Assembly (NCBI RefSeq): GCF_002831685.1 | Contig: NZ_CP025119.1 | Coordinates: forward strand, 2,676,001 to 2,740,000 | Length of the DNA stretch: 64,000 bases | Reading direction: 5' to 3' | Origin: Polaribacter sp. ALD11 | GTDB lineage: Bacteria > Bacteroidota > Bacteroidia > Flavobacteriales > Flavobacteriaceae | Part shown: positions 34,757 to 44,696 of the stretch, piece by piece | Layout: each line of letters opens with the position of its first letter | Position numbering within the stretch: the stretch's first letter is position 1 | Translations under genes and position numbers: made by a program | The notes under the pieces: model-generated | The model's database searches: none | Seen by the model: the letters and a program-made list of their open reading frames with translations, nothing else | What the model was told of the DNA's origin: nothing

Positions 34757-37507
34757 ATGAAGAAAATATTATTTATTGCTTTTATAGCACTAAGTCAAGT
34801 ATTAATAGGCCAAGACAAAGGAACTTTGAAAGGCTTATTAAGGGACAAAGAAACAAATAATGAGCCTTTGCCTTTTGCAAACGTATTTATTAAAGGAACT
34901 ACATTTGGGGCAACTACTGATTTTGATGGGAATTACTCTTTTAAAATTCCTACAGGTACACATGTAGTCTCTTTTAGTTTTTTAGGTTATAAAACAGTAG
35001 AGAAAACCTTTACTATAAAGGTAGGAGAGACTTTAGAAATAAACCAAATTATGTCTGCAGAAGAAGGTGTTGGTTTAGATGAAATTGTAATTAAATCTTC
35101 TACTAGTAAAGAGTCTGCCAATGCTCTTTTATTAGAACAAAAAAAAGCGACAGTAATAAAAGAAAGCATTGGAGCACAAACCTTAGCAAAAATAGGCGTT
35201 TCTAACGCAGCAAGTGCTACTACTAAAATTTCTGGAGTTACTAAAAGTGAAAGCTCTGGTAGTATTTATATTAGAGGTTTAGGAGATAGATATTTATCAA
35301 CGACTATGAATGGTTTGCCAATTCCTTCGGATGATGTCTCAAACAAAAATATTAATTTAAATCTATTTTCTACAAACGTTATTAAGAATGTGGGTATTAG
35401 TAAAACATATACAACTGCTAGTTATGCAGATCAAGGTTCTGGTAATGTAGATATTAATTCAAAAGAATTTATTTCTAATGCATATTCTGTATCGTTGTCA
35501 GGAGGTGTAAATACAAATGTTTTAAACCTTTCAAATGACTTTAGAACAACAATTATTAATAATGATGTTAGTTTAGGGTTTCATAATAAAACTTATGCAT
35601 TACAGAACTTAATAACTCTTCAAGGTTGGGATACAGAAACAATCTCTACTCCAATTAATTTTAGTGGTTCTTTTTCTGCAGGACAGAAGTTTCAAGTTCT
35701 AGGAAAAGAAGTAGCTGTCTTCTTAACAGGGTCACATTCTAAATCTTTTACACACCAAAAAGGAATTTTTAAAACGTACAGATCGAATGTTTTAAATAGC
35801 GATTTTACAGATGCGGAAGAGTATGGTGCTGTAGCAAACACTACAGGTTATGTGAATTTTAGATTAAAATTAAACGACAGTAATAAGTTAAAATATAATA
35901 CACTTTTTGTAAATACAGGTACAGACAATTTGTATGAGCAAGGTAGAAATGGTTTGGGGTATGTTTTTGATCAAGATCCTCAAGAAGAAGGCGCTTTTGT
36001 TAGAGATCAAAACTTTAAACAAACAACAATGTTTGTAAATCAGTTATTAGGAGAGCATGAATGGAGTGAAAACAACACTTTAAATTGGGCTGGAGGTTAC
36101 AATTTTGTTTTAGCAGAAGAGCCAAATAGAATTAGAAACGAAATAAATATTTTAGATATTACAACATCTCCAGAGATACAATACTCTCATGTTGGCGATT
36201 ATCAACAAAGAAAATCTAGTCAAAAAATACAAGATACAGAATATACTGCTTTTGTAGAAAATAGGTGGGCTTTAGGTTTTAAGGATGAAGATGATAATAA
36301 ACCTTATTCTTTAAACTACGGATTAAACTATAGACATAAAGAAAGAACTTTTAAGTCGTTATTTGTTGGTGTAAGGGCTAAAGGGTTCAAGGCTCCGTCT
36401 ATAGATGAGTTGTCAGAAACATTTACAACAGCAGGTTTTAATAATGGTCTAAGGTTAAGGGTCGGTGAGACAGATAGATATAATGCAGATTTAGATATTC
36501 TTGCAGGTTTTGTGAATTTCGATTTTAGTTTAGATAATAATTTATCAGGTAATTTAGGATTGCGTTTTGAAAGAGATGAATTAGATGTAACGTGGGATGT
36601 TACCAATTACGTTGGTAGACTTGGTACTTTTAATAGAGTGTATGAAAGTTTGTACCCAAGTGTAAATTTAAAGTATGAGTTAAAAGAAAATCAATATTTA
36701 CGTTTTGCTTCAAGTGTAACACAAACTCTACCAGAATTTAAAGAATTAGCTCCTTTTGAGTATGTTTCTCCAACGGGTAGAGTCATAAAAGGAAATCCTA
36801 ATTTAGAAAAATCTGATATTTATAATTTTGATTTAAAATATGAAGTCTTTCCTAAAAGAGGGCAATTGTTTTCAGGAACAGCATTTTATAAACAAATTAA
36901 GAATCCAATTACTTTAGCACAATCAAGAGGTTCTTCTGGTAACTTTGTGTATTCAAATAGCGGTAAAGAAGCAAGTGTTTATGGTTTTGAATTAGAAGCT
37001 AAAACTGATTTAATTAAAAATGCTGATGATGAAGGAGTTTTAAACCTAACAGGTAATATTACTAAAATGTGGTTAAAGCAAGATTTGCTAGAAGATTTTC
37101 AATATAAAAATATTACAAAATCTAGTTTACAAGGGGCATCAGATTTTATAGCTAATGGATCTTTAAGTTTTAGTAATAAAAAAGAAAAAGAATTTATTGC
37201 AACGCTAACTGGTAATTATTCTTCAGACAAAATTTTTGTATTAGGTTCTCCAGAAGATTTTGCAAATAGTGCAGAGTTGTATAATGATGAGATTATAGAA
37301 AAAGGTTTTGTAACACTAGATTTAGTTGTAAGTAAAGAATTAACAAAAAACTTTACAGTAAAATTAGTAGGTAAAAATTTATTAAACCCAGAAATAAACC
37401 AAACACAAAAAGTAAGAAGTATAATTTCTAATATAGAAACGAATGAAACTGTATCATCTTATAAAAAAGGAAGTCAGTTAACATTTAGTATTAAGTATAC
37501 ATTCTAG
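34757..37507 (+). CDS. TonB-dependent outer-membrane receptor
   Basis: A 916-residue receptor with signal peptide (MKKILFIAFIALSQVLIG then Q), a carboxypeptidase regulatory-like domain (about 22-100, with LPFANVFIKGTTFGATTDFD), a plug domain (about 130-235, with SGSIYIRGLGDRYLSTTMNG) and a 22-stranded-type barrel ending FSIKYTF. It lacks the SusC signature length and no SusD partner follows; instead a surface lipoprotein gene follows at 130 bp. The receptor-lipoprotein pairing and the adjacent phosphate porin/PiT genes hint at uptake of a phosphorus compound, but the sequence does not show the ligand. Confidence 0.93.
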   Translation: MKKILFIAFIALSQVLIGQDKGTLKGLLRDKETNNEPLPFANVFIKGTTFGATTDFDGNYSFKIPTGTHVVSFSFLGYKTVEKTFTIKVGETLEINQIMSAEEGVGLDEIVIKSSTSKESANALLLEQKKATVIKESIGAQTLAKIGVSNAASATTKISGVTKSESSGSIYIRGLGDRYLSTTMNGLPIPSDDVSNKNINLNLFSTNVIKNVGISKTYTTASYADQGSGNVDINSKEFISNAYSVSLSGGVNTNVLNLSNDFRTTIINNDVSLGFHNKTYALQNLITLQGWDTETISTPINFSGSFSAGQKFQVLGKEVAVFLTGSHSKSFTHQKGIFKTYRSNVLNSDFTDAEEYGAVANTTGYVNFRLKLNDSNKLKYNTLFVNTGTDNLYEQGRNGLGYVFDQDPQEEGAFVRDQNFKQTTMFVNQLLGEHEWSENNTLNWAGGYNFVLAEEPNRIRNEINILDITTSPEIQYSHVGDYQQRKSSQKIQDTEYTAFVENRWALGFKDEDDNKPYSLNYGLNYRHKERTFKSLFVGVRAKGFKAPSIDELSETFTTAGFNNGLRLRVGETDRYNADLDILAGFVNFDFSLDNNLSGNLGLRFERDELDVTWDVTNYVGRLGTFNRVYESLYPSVNLKYELKENQYLRFASSVTQTLPEFKELAPFEYVSPTGRVIKGNPNLEKSDIYNFDLKYEVFPKRGQLFSGTAFYKQIKNPITLAQSRGSSGNFVYSNSGKEASVYGFELEAKTDLIKNADDEGVLNLTGNITKMWLKQDLLEDFQYKNITKSSLQGASDFIANGSLSFSNKKEKEFIATLTGNYSSDKIFVLGSPEDFANSAELYNDEIIEKGFVTLDLVVSKELTKNFTVKLVGKNLLNPEINQTQKVRSIISNIETNETVSSYKKGSQLTFSIKYTF

Positions 37508-37580
37508 TTATTAACTATTACTTAACAAAGCTATTAAATTAATAAAAACCCTAACATACTATTAATCTTTAGGTAAAGAA

Positions 37581-37605
37581 AAAGAAAGGTTAAGGTACTT
37601 TCTTT
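37581..37605 (+). terminator. Weak intercistronic hairpin
   Basis: AAAGAAAG and CTTTCTTT can form an 8-bp stem around a 9-nt loop in the gap between the TonB receptor and lipoprotein genes. It has only a short T-poor tail, so it may stabilise or partly attenuate the transcript. Confidence 0.4.
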
Positions 37606-37637
37606 GTAAAAATTAAATAAAATTAAACAAAATTAAA

Positions 37638-39647
37638 ATGAAAAAATCAATTTTTAAAATTCTTAATATTGTAGCTTTTTCTGTAGCTACTTTAGCGCTA
37701 ACTAGTTGTGGTGAAGAACCAGAGATTATTTTACCAGTTGAAGGGTCTGAAGTAATAGAAAACTTAAAAGCAGGAATTATGAAAGGTAGTCTAGATGAAG
37801 ACTACACATTAGATTCTGGAATTGCTTATAATTTAAATTCTTCTTTTACGGTTGCCTCTGGAGCAAAATTAACAGTTCCTGCAGGAACAAAAATTCAGGC
37901 TTTAAATGGTGGTACAAGTGTTTTTATTGCAGTTTTACAAGGTGGTAAAATAGATATTCAAGGTACAGCTTCATCACCAGTTATTATGTCTTCTGCTTCT
38001 GGTAATCCTGGAGATTGGGGAGGTTTAACAATCTGCGGTAACGCAACAACAACTGCTGGTGTAAACGCAGAAGCAGAAGTTGGTGGTTTTATCTATGGAG
38101 GTTCAAATGATCAAGATAACTCTGGTTCTATTAATTATTTAGTAATTAAAGGTACTGGTGCTCAAATTAGTTTAACATCTCAGTACAACGGAGTTTCTTT
38201 ATATGCTGTTGGTTCTGAAACTACAATAAGTAACGTAGCTGTAATTGATGGTTCTGATGACGGTATAGAGTTTTTTGGAGGTACAGTTTCTGTTTCTAAT
38301 TTATATTTAGAAAATAACGAAGATGATTCAATAGATTGGACAGAAGGATGGAACGGTAGTGTTAACAAAGCTTATATCTCTCATACTAAATCTGGTTTTT
38401 CTACAGTTTTTGAAGGAGATAAAGATAACGGAAAACCTAAATTTAACAATATTACTGCAATTTCTACAGTAGGTGGTAAAGCATTACAGTTTAAAAAACA
38501 ATCTGGAGGTACAATTTCTGGTTTATCTTTAAGTGGTTATGATGTAGATTTAGATATGGCAGATGGTGGTAATACCTCAAATGTCGTTTTTTCTGATGGC
38601 TATAAACCAGTAGCACTTGCTAAAGAAGAAGAAATGGCAGCTTCAGGAGATTACTTTTATACTTTAAACACAAGTGTTATACCAACCGTTAATGCTTCAG
38701 ACTTTGATTGGGTACCTACAGATTTAACATTTGACAGTGCTACTTTGCAAGGTGCAGTAACTACAAATGTTACTTTAGACGCTTCTGTAAGTTATACATT
38801 AAATTCATCTTACATTGTGCAGTCTGGCGCTACATTAACCATTCCTGCTGGAACAAAAATTACAGCTAGAAACGGAGGAACTGGAGTTTATATCGCAGTA
38901 TTACAAGGTGGTAAAATAGATATTAAAGGTACATCAACTAATCCAGTTGTAATTTCATCAGCATCAGGAACTCCTGGAGATTGGGGAGGTTTAACAATTT
39001 GTGGTAATGCAACAACAACTGCTGGTGTTAATGCAGAAGCAGAGGTTGGTGGATTCATATATGGAGGTACTAATGATACAGATAACTCAGGTTCTATTAA
39101 ATATTTAGTAATTAAAGGAACAGGAGCTCAAATTAACTCAGAATCTCAGTATAATGGAGTTTCTTTTTATGCAGTTGGCTCTGGAACCATGGTTGAAAAT
39201 ATTTCTGTAATAGATGGTGCAGATGATGGTGTAGAATTTTTTGGAGGAACAGTTTCTGCTAAAAACTTATACCTAGTAAACAATGAAGATGATTCTGTAG
39301 ATTGGACAGAAGGGTGGAATGGTACTGTAGAAAATGCTTATATTTCTCATACAATTGCAAGTTTTTCTACAGTTTTTGAAGGAGATAAAGATAATGGAAA
39401 TCCTAAATTTAAAAACATTACAGCTATTTCTACTACTGGTGGAACAGCGTTACAGTTTAAGAAAAAATCTGGAGGAACAATAACAAACCTTTATTTAGAA
39501 GGATATGCTAAAAACATCGATATGAAAGATGATGGGCCTCTAGCAAATGTTATTATAGATGGTTCTGCTGCTACAACAACTGCAGAGTATAAGACAGGTA
39601 CTAAAGTAGATGTTTCTACTTGGACATGGAAAAGTGCAGGTTTGTAG
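37638..39647 (+). CDS. Surface lipoprotein made of two duplicated beta-helix-like halves
   Basis: A 669-residue lipoprotein with signal peptide and lipobox (VATLALTSC, Cys near 24, followed by GEEPE). The rest consists of two homologous halves (about 45-300 and 370-635), each with PAGTKI, GDWGGLTICGNATTTAGVN, YLVIKGTGAQI, DDGIEFFGGTVS / DDGVEFFGGTVS and FSTVFEGDKDNG. The halves are about three-quarters identical and read like right-handed parallel beta-helix modules of surface proteins. No T9SS sorting domain is present, so it is probably anchored by its lipid. It follows the TonB receptor in the same direction and may help it capture substrate. Specific function unknown. Confidence 0.85.
   Translation: MKKSIFKILNIVAFSVATLALTSCGEEPEIILPVEGSEVIENLKAGIMKGSLDEDYTLDSGIAYNLNSSFTVASGAKLTVPAGTKIQALNGGTSVFIAVLQGGKIDIQGTASSPVIMSSASGNPGDWGGLTICGNATTTAGVNAEAEVGGFIYGGSNDQDNSGSINYLVIKGTGAQISLTSQYNGVSLYAVGSETTISNVAVIDGSDDGIEFFGGTVSVSNLYLENNEDDSIDWTEGWNGSVNKAYISHTKSGFSTVFEGDKDNGKPKFNNITAISTVGGKALQFKKQSGGTISGLSLSGYDVDLDMADGGNTSNVVFSDGYKPVALAKEEEMAASGDYFYTLNTSVIPTVNASDFDWVPTDLTFDSATLQGAVTTNVTLDASVSYTLNSSYIVQSGATLTIPAGTKITARNGGTGVYIAVLQGGKIDIKGTSTNPVVISSASGTPGDWGGLTICGNATTTAGVNAEAEVGGFIYGGTNDTDNSGSIKYLVIKGTGAQINSESQYNGVSFYAVGSGTMVENISVIDGADDGVEFFGGTVSAKNLYLVNNEDDSVDWTEGWNGTVENAYISHTIASFSTVFEGDKDNGNPKFKNITAISTTGGTALQFKKKSGGTITNLYLEGYAKNIDMKDDGPLANVIIDGSAATTTAEYKTGTKVDVSTWTWKSAGL
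37850..39480 (+). repeat. Internal duplication of the beta-helix lipoprotein gene
   Basis: The two halves have a period of about 960-970 bp. Long stretches agree at the base level (for example around GGAGATTGGGGAGGTTTAAC near 38010 and 38980), so the duplication is fairly recent or kept uniform. Confidence 0.8.
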
Positions 39648-39660
39648 TCTAATAGTATTT

Positions 39661-39705
39661 ATAGAATAAAAAAAGCAGGCTTTAAGCCTGCTTTTTTTAT
39701 TCTAT
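39661..39705. terminator. Strong bidirectional terminator
   Basis: A perfect 20-bp inverted repeat (left arm containing AAAAAAAGCAGGC) with a 5-nt loop TTTAA lies between the convergent lipoprotein and metal-binding lipoprotein genes. Confidence 0.93.
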
Positions 39706-39718
39706 AAAATAAGAATAT

Positions 39719-40060
39719 TTACTCAGACTTTTCAGCCTTACTAGAAACTTCTTTAGTGCTTTCTGAAGCTTTGTACAAATCTCCACCAGCAATACCGTCT
39801 ACATAAGCAATTAAGTCTTTTTTAGAGGTTGTGTTGGCATCGAACTCAATATTTGCGATACTATCTACAAAAACAACTTTTGCGTTTATTACACCTTCTT
39901 TTTTAGATAATTTAGATTGAATGGTTTTTGCGCAACCGATCTCACAAGTCATTCCAGAAATGGCAAGAGATACTTTTTCTTTTTTCACTTCTTTATTACA
40001 TCCTATAAAAACAAAACAAGCAATAGCTATCGAAAATAATATTTTTTTAGTAGTCATCAT
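39719..40060 (-). CDS. Heavy-metal-associated (HMA) domain lipoprotein
   Basis: A 113-residue lipoprotein with lipobox (ACFVFIGC, Cys near 21) and one HMA domain (about 30-95) whose motif is GMTCEIGCAKTIQSKL, with two Cys separated by three residues and not the usual CxxC. HMA domains bind copper or other soft metals; a secreted, lipid-anchored form suggests periplasmic metal handling. The tail is Ser/Lys/Glu rich. It is a single gene between convergent and divergent neighbours, without an adjacent copper ATPase. Metal specificity is not shown by the sequence. Confidence 0.88.
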   Translation of the reverse strand: MMTTKKILFSIAIACFVFIGCNKEVKKEKVSLAISGMTCEIGCAKTIQSKLSKKEGVINAKVVFVDSIANIEFDANTTSKKDLIAYVDGIAGGDLYKASESTKEVSSKAEKSE

Positions 40061-40151
40061 ATTTAGTTATTAGATTATGCTACAAATTTATTAATAATCA
40101 GGCTCATATTTCAATAATTGTAAGACTTTTACAGCTTTAATTTTTTGAAGT

Positions 40152-41027
40152 ATGAATAATCAACAACAAAAATGGTTTTACCTTACGTTACTTTCGTTGG
40201 TTTGGGGAAGCTCATTTATTTTAATGAAAAAAGCACTATTGGGTGTAACACCTATTCAGTTAGGTGCTTTAAGAATGATTTTTACGGCAGTCTTTTTATT
40301 AACGGTTGCTTTTCCATCCTTAAAAAAAATAAGGAAGAAGCATTATAAATACATTGTTTATACTTCTCTTGTAGGTACTTTTATTCCAGGATTTCTGTTT
40401 GCTTTTGCAATTACAACAATAGACAGTTCTATTGTGTCTATTCTAAATTCATTAACACCTTTTTATACGTTAATTTTTGGTGCAATGGTATTTGGTTTTG
40501 CTTTTAAAAGAAGACAATTGTACGGAATTTTAATTGGCTTATTAGGAACCTTAATTCTCATTTTAAAAGGCGCTGCTTTAAATCCAGATCAGAATTATTG
40601 GTACGCTTTTTTAATAATTATAGCTTCTGTTGGGTACGCATTCAATGCAAATATGGTGAAGAAATATTTAAACGACTTAAATGCACTTTCTATTGTAACG
40701 GGTAATTTTCTATTATTAATTATTCCGGCAATTGTTGTTTTAAGTTTTACAGATTTCTTTGCTACGTTTGATGTTGAAAATGAAGTGTTAATGCAATCTT
40801 TAGGATATTTGGCAATTTTATCAATTGTAGGAACAGGAATTGCAAAAACTATTTATAATAAATTGGTTCATATTTCAGATCCTGTTTTTTCATCTTCTGT
40901 AACTTATTTAATTCCGTTAGTGGCAATTTTTTGGGGCGTTTTAGATGGTGAAAAATTAAGTACGCTTCAGGTTTTCGGAGGAGTTGTTATTCTAATTGGT
41001 GTTTATTTGGTGAATAGGAAAAAGTAG
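40152..41027 (+). CDS. EamA/DMT-family membrane transporter
   Basis: A 291-residue inner-membrane protein with ten hydrophobic helices in two EamA repeats, starting LVWGSSFILMKKALLGVTP and ending GGVVILIGVYLVNRKK; the second repeat contains DPVFSSSVTYLIPLVAIFWG. DMT proteins of this type export metabolites or amino acids. The gene stands alone: it diverges from the metal-binding lipoprotein gene and converges with the M16 peptidase operon. The substrate cannot be told from sequence. Confidence 0.92.
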   Translation: MNNQQQKWFYLTLLSLVWGSSFILMKKALLGVTPIQLGALRMIFTAVFLLTVAFPSLKKIRKKHYKYIVYTSLVGTFIPGFLFAFAITTIDSSIVSILNSLTPFYTLIFGAMVFGFAFKRRQLYGILIGLLGTLILILKGAALNPDQNYWYAFLIIIASVGYAFNANMVKKYLNDLNALSIVTGNFLLLIIPAIVVLSFTDFFATFDVENEVLMQSLGYLAILSIVGTGIAKTIYNKLVHISDPVFSSSVTYLIPLVAIFWGVLDGEKLSTLQVFGGVVILIGVYLVNRKK

Positions 41028-41091
41028 TCTTTAAAGATGAAATTTAAGTTGAGGTATTTCAATTTTACAGATATTTAAAAATCAGTATAAA

Positions 41092-41124
41092 AAAAGAGCC
41101 AAGAACTAAATCTTGACTCTCTTA
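41092..41124 (-). terminator. Terminator after the M16 peptidase operon
   Basis: AGAGCCAAGA pairs with TCTTGACTCT (one mismatch) around ACTAAA, with A/T runs on both sides. It lies between the convergent DMT and M16 genes. Confidence 0.75.
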
Positions 41125-41148
41125 TTTTAAAAATATTTCTAAGGTTGA

Positions 41149-43203
41149 TTATTTAAAATCTGCATCAGAAACACCTTCGTTTATTTTAACTTCTTTTACA
41201 ATAAAGTCTAAGTTCATTGGTCCAGATTTAATTCCTATAGAATGAGGGAATTTAACTCCGTTTACTTCTTTATAATCAGAAAATACAGTTGGTGTCTTTA
41301 CTTCTTTACCATCTGGTGTTTTGGTAGTTTTTACTTGCTTTACTTTTAAACCAGAAGACATATCATAATAAATCTCAGTATCATTGTGTTTTAAAACAAT
41401 TGCATTTTTTCCTTCTAAAGGCTCAATTCTTACTAATTCTCCAGAATCATATTCTAAATCACTAAATAATGCGTTTCCGTTTTTTGCTTCAGTAATTTGT
41501 GCAGCAGTCATGTCTACTTTTTGACCTCTAGATTCAGAATAACCTACAGTTCCATCAAAAACAGTTTTTGATGCTACATTACCCATTACAGAAATAACTT
41601 GTGAAGTTTTATTAGGTGTAGATGCTTTCATGGTCATAACCAAAGGTGTTCCCTGTATTGTTGCATTTGCAATCATCATCGTTGTTTTAACAGCCATAAC
41701 TTTGTCCTTACCTCCAATTGCTTCAAGATATTTGTTAACAACAGTTTTAGCGGTTATTCCTGCAGGAATTGGCATTGTCATTGCTGGCTTTTCTGTCGGG
41801 TTTCCTTCAGTATCAAAATAATTGATTACATAATCTGTCTTCTCTAAGTTTTTAAGAACCTCAATTCCTTTACCTGTAACCATTATTCTAGCTTTGTCTC
41901 CTCTAAAATATTTAATAGCTGCATTTTGTACATCATCTACAGTTACAGAATTAATGTTTTTAATATAGTTCGCATAAAAATCTTCTGGCAAGTTGTAAAG
42001 TGCAATGTTTAAAGCATAGCTTGCTGCAGTAGCGGGTTTTTGAACGTCCATTACAAAACTACCAATATATTCTTCTTTGGCATCTTGTAATTCTTTTTCA
42101 GTAACTTGTTGGTAACGAATCTTGTTTATTTCTTTTTGTATTTCTACAATAGAACTATCTGTAACCATGTTTCTTACACTTGCTGTAGCTCTAAAAGTAC
42201 CTGTATTTTTTTCTCTATTTTGGCTAATACCAGAATATGAACCATAAGTGTATGCTTTGTCTTCTCTTAAGTTGTTGAAAAGTCTAGCAGAACCACCACC
42301 ACCAAGAATTTTATTTGCTAATAAAGCAGCATAATAATCTTTGTCTCCTAAAGTTAAATCTACAGTATTAACAACTGCAATTTCAGACTGATTTGCATTT
42401 GGCATATCTACAAAACTAATTTGTGCTGTAGAAAGATTTTCTGGAGTTGGAAAGTTAGAAACAGGAATTTCTCCTTTTGTCCAATCTGCAAATAATTTTT
42501 GAACTAATTTTTTAGTCTCTTTTGGGTTAATATCTCCAACAATAATTAAATACGCATTATTTGGTTTATAATACGTGTTGTAGTTGCTTTTTATGGCATC
42601 TAAAGTAATGTTGTTTACAGTAGTTTTACTTGTATATTCACCATAAGGATGATTTTTACCATAAACTAAAATACTTTGAACTCTACCAGCAATAGCAGGT
42701 ACATTTTTTTCAGTAGATTTTATGTTCTCTAAAGTTACTTCTACTTCTTTGTCAAATTCTTCTTGAGAAAATTGAGAGTTTTTAACACCATCTGCCATTA
42801 GACCTAATACTTCTGGGAAATATTTTTCTAAAGATCTTGCAGAAGCACCAGAGCTAAAAAAGTCTACATTAGCTCCTAAAAAGTCTACTTTTTCGTTAAA
42901 ATCATCTTTACTAATATTTGTAGTTCCTCTACCTAATAAACTTCCCATTATGCTAGAAACACCAGCAATATTTCCTTCTAAATAAGGTTTGTTGTCTATT
43001 CTTAAAGTTGCAGATACTCTTGGTAATTTATGGTTTTCTACCATAATTACTGTTAAACCGTTATCTAAAGAAAACTTGTCTGCACTTCCTAATTTTACTA
43101 CAGGATCTGGTCCTGGAGTAGGCATTTTACTTCTGTCTATTTGCGCATTTGTGGCAAAAGACATAGATACAACTGCTATAATTGATAAAATTTTTGTCTT
43201 CAT
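41149..43203 (-). CDS. Inactive M16-family peptidase-like subunit with C-terminal LolA-like domain
   Basis: A 684-residue exported protein (signal peptide TKILSIIAVVSMSFATNA then Q). Residues about 35-460 have the M16 two-lobe fold (LDNGLTVIMVENHKLPRVS, PNNAYLIIVGDINP, GGGGSARLFNNLRE), but the HxxEH zinc motif is replaced by GVSSIMGSLLGRGT, so this half should not cleave. The last 200 residues (YLEAIGGKDKVMAVKT to the end) resemble an outer-membrane lipoprotein-sorting/LolA-like domain. The gene follows an M16 gene with an intact zinc motif by 8 bp, giving an inactive/active pair like mitochondrial-processing-peptidase-type heterodimers. Confidence 0.9.
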   Translation of the reverse strand: MKTKILSIIAVVSMSFATNAQIDRSKMPTPGPDPVVKLGSADKFSLDNGLTVIMVENHKLPRVSATLRIDNKPYLEGNIAGVSSIMGSLLGRGTTNISKDDFNEKVDFLGANVDFFSSGASARSLEKYFPEVLGLMADGVKNSQFSQEEFDKEVEVTLENIKSTEKNVPAIAGRVQSILVYGKNHPYGEYTSKTTVNNITLDAIKSNYNTYYKPNNAYLIIVGDINPKETKKLVQKLFADWTKGEIPVSNFPTPENLSTAQISFVDMPNANQSEIAVVNTVDLTLGDKDYYAALLANKILGGGGSARLFNNLREDKAYTYGSYSGISQNREKNTGTFRATASVRNMVTDSSIVEIQKEINKIRYQQVTEKELQDAKEEYIGSFVMDVQKPATAASYALNIALYNLPEDFYANYIKNINSVTVDDVQNAAIKYFRGDKARIMVTGKGIEVLKNLEKTDYVINYFDTEGNPTEKPAMTMPIPAGITAKTVVNKYLEAIGGKDKVMAVKTTMMIANATIQGTPLVMTMKASTPNKTSQVISVMGNVASKTVFDGTVGYSESRGQKVDMTAAQITEAKNGNALFSDLEYDSGELVRIEPLEGKNAIVLKHNDTEIYYDMSSGLKVKQVKTTKTPDGKEVKTPTVFSDYKEVNGVKFPHSIGIKSGPMNLDFIVKEVKINEGVSDADFK

Positions 43204-43211
43204 CTTTCTTA

Positions 43212-44519
43212 TTATTTTTTCTTAGGTAAATACTCTAAGATTAATCTTTGATTTTTGTTTAAGTATTTCTTTGCAACTGCTCTAATTTCTTCACGAGTAA
43301 CAGATCTGTATACCTCAATTTCTGAATTAATTAAATTAGTATTTCCATACATTACATGGTACCTAGCCAAAGAATTCGCAATACCAACAACGCTAGAGTT
43401 AGAATTTACATAATTGTTTTCAAACTGATTTTGTATTTTCTGAAAATCTCTTTCTGAAATTAAATCTGTTTGAATTTTTAAAACTTCTTCGTCCATTTCT
43501 GTTATTAAATCATCTAGCGTTACTTCTCCTAAAGGAAGAGAAAAAAGTGCATAAATACCATAATCTTGCTGGCTAATATTTACTGCTTGTACAGCAAGTG
43601 CCATTTTTTTAGTGTCAACCATTTTTTTATAAAGTATAGAACTCTTTCCACCACTTAAATAAGTAGATATCATATCTAGAATTTTAGAATCTCTAGTTTT
43701 AAAAGAAGGTGTTCTATATGCAGCAATTACTGCGGGTATTTGAATGTTTTCGTCATAAGCTTTAGCTCTAAATTCCTCTGTTATTGGTGCTTCTTTAGGA
43801 AACTCTCTAACAACATCTGCACCTCTAGGTATTGGGCCAAAATAATCTTTAATCATTTTTTTAGTTGCAGTAAAGTCAATATCACCAGCAACTACTAAAG
43901 TAGCGTTGTTTGGTACATAATATTTTTTATTAAAAGCTAAGAACTCTGCTAATGTTGCAGCATCTAAATCTTTCATGTACCCAACATTTGGGTCTTTATA
44001 TGGGTGTACTTTAAATAAGTTTTTACTTATTTCATCTACAATTTGAGAATAAGGTCTTGTACGTTGTCTTTTTTCTTCTTTTACAACTTCATTTTGTGTG
44101 TCTACACCTTCCTGTCCAATAATTGGATGAAATAAACGTGCAGATTCTAGCCATAAACCTAATTCTAGTTTGTTAGAAGGAAATATTTCGTAATAATAAG
44201 TTCTATCTTTAGAAGTATTGGCATTTACTTTACCACCGTTAGAAGATACAATTTTCATCCATTCTCCTCTTCCTATATTTTCAGTTCCTTCAAATAGTAA
44301 ATGTTCAAAGAAGTGGGCGAAACCAGTTCTTTCTCTACTGCCGTCTTTACCACCAACACCATACATTACAGAAGTAATTACAACAGGTGCAGATTTGTCT
44401 TGGTGCAATATTACATGCATTCCATTGTCTAATTTGTACTCTTCAAATTCAACTTTTTGTCCACTTGATGAAAATGCAACCAATAGGGCTGAAGCAAGAG
44501 TTAAAATACTTTTTTTCAT
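43212..44519 (-). CDS. Active M16-family zinc metallopeptidase
   Basis: A 435-residue exported peptidase with signal peptide (ILTLASALLVAFSSSG then Q). The inverted zinc motif is intact as HFFEHLLFEGT near residue 70, with the downstream glutamate region (NEVVKEEKRQRTRPYS) about 75 residues later. PNNATLVVAGDIDF and SGGKSSILYKKMV complete the M16 pattern. It is the first gene of a two-gene operon with the zinc-less partner, so the pair probably forms a periplasmic heterodimer that degrades peptides. Substrates are unknown. Confidence 0.94.
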   Translation of the reverse strand: MKKSILTLASALLVAFSSSGQKVEFEEYKLDNGMHVILHQDKSAPVVITSVMYGVGGKDGSRERTGFAHFFEHLLFEGTENIGRGEWMKIVSSNGGKVNANTSKDRTYYYEIFPSNKLELGLWLESARLFHPIIGQEGVDTQNEVVKEEKRQRTRPYSQIVDEISKNLFKVHPYKDPNVGYMKDLDAATLAEFLAFNKKYYVPNNATLVVAGDIDFTATKKMIKDYFGPIPRGADVVREFPKEAPITEEFRAKAYDENIQIPAVIAAYRTPSFKTRDSKILDMISTYLSGGKSSILYKKMVDTKKMALAVQAVNISQQDYGIYALFSLPLGEVTLDDLITEMDEEVLKIQTDLISERDFQKIQNQFENNYVNSNSSVVGIANSLARYHVMYGNTNLINSEIEVYRSVTREEIRAVAKKYLNKNQRLILEYLPKKK

Positions 44520-44696
44520 TTAATTTTTGTTTAATTAATAATAGATGCTTTATTTGACGTCGAGAAATTCTCTTTGTTACAACAAATTAACATTTTTTAT
44601 AAGGTTTCACCAAAAATAGTAAGAATCTGTCTAAAATAAGAGTTAAAAAACTATTTATTCGCTTGATTTTAATGCTTTTATTTTTTTTGAAGCAAT

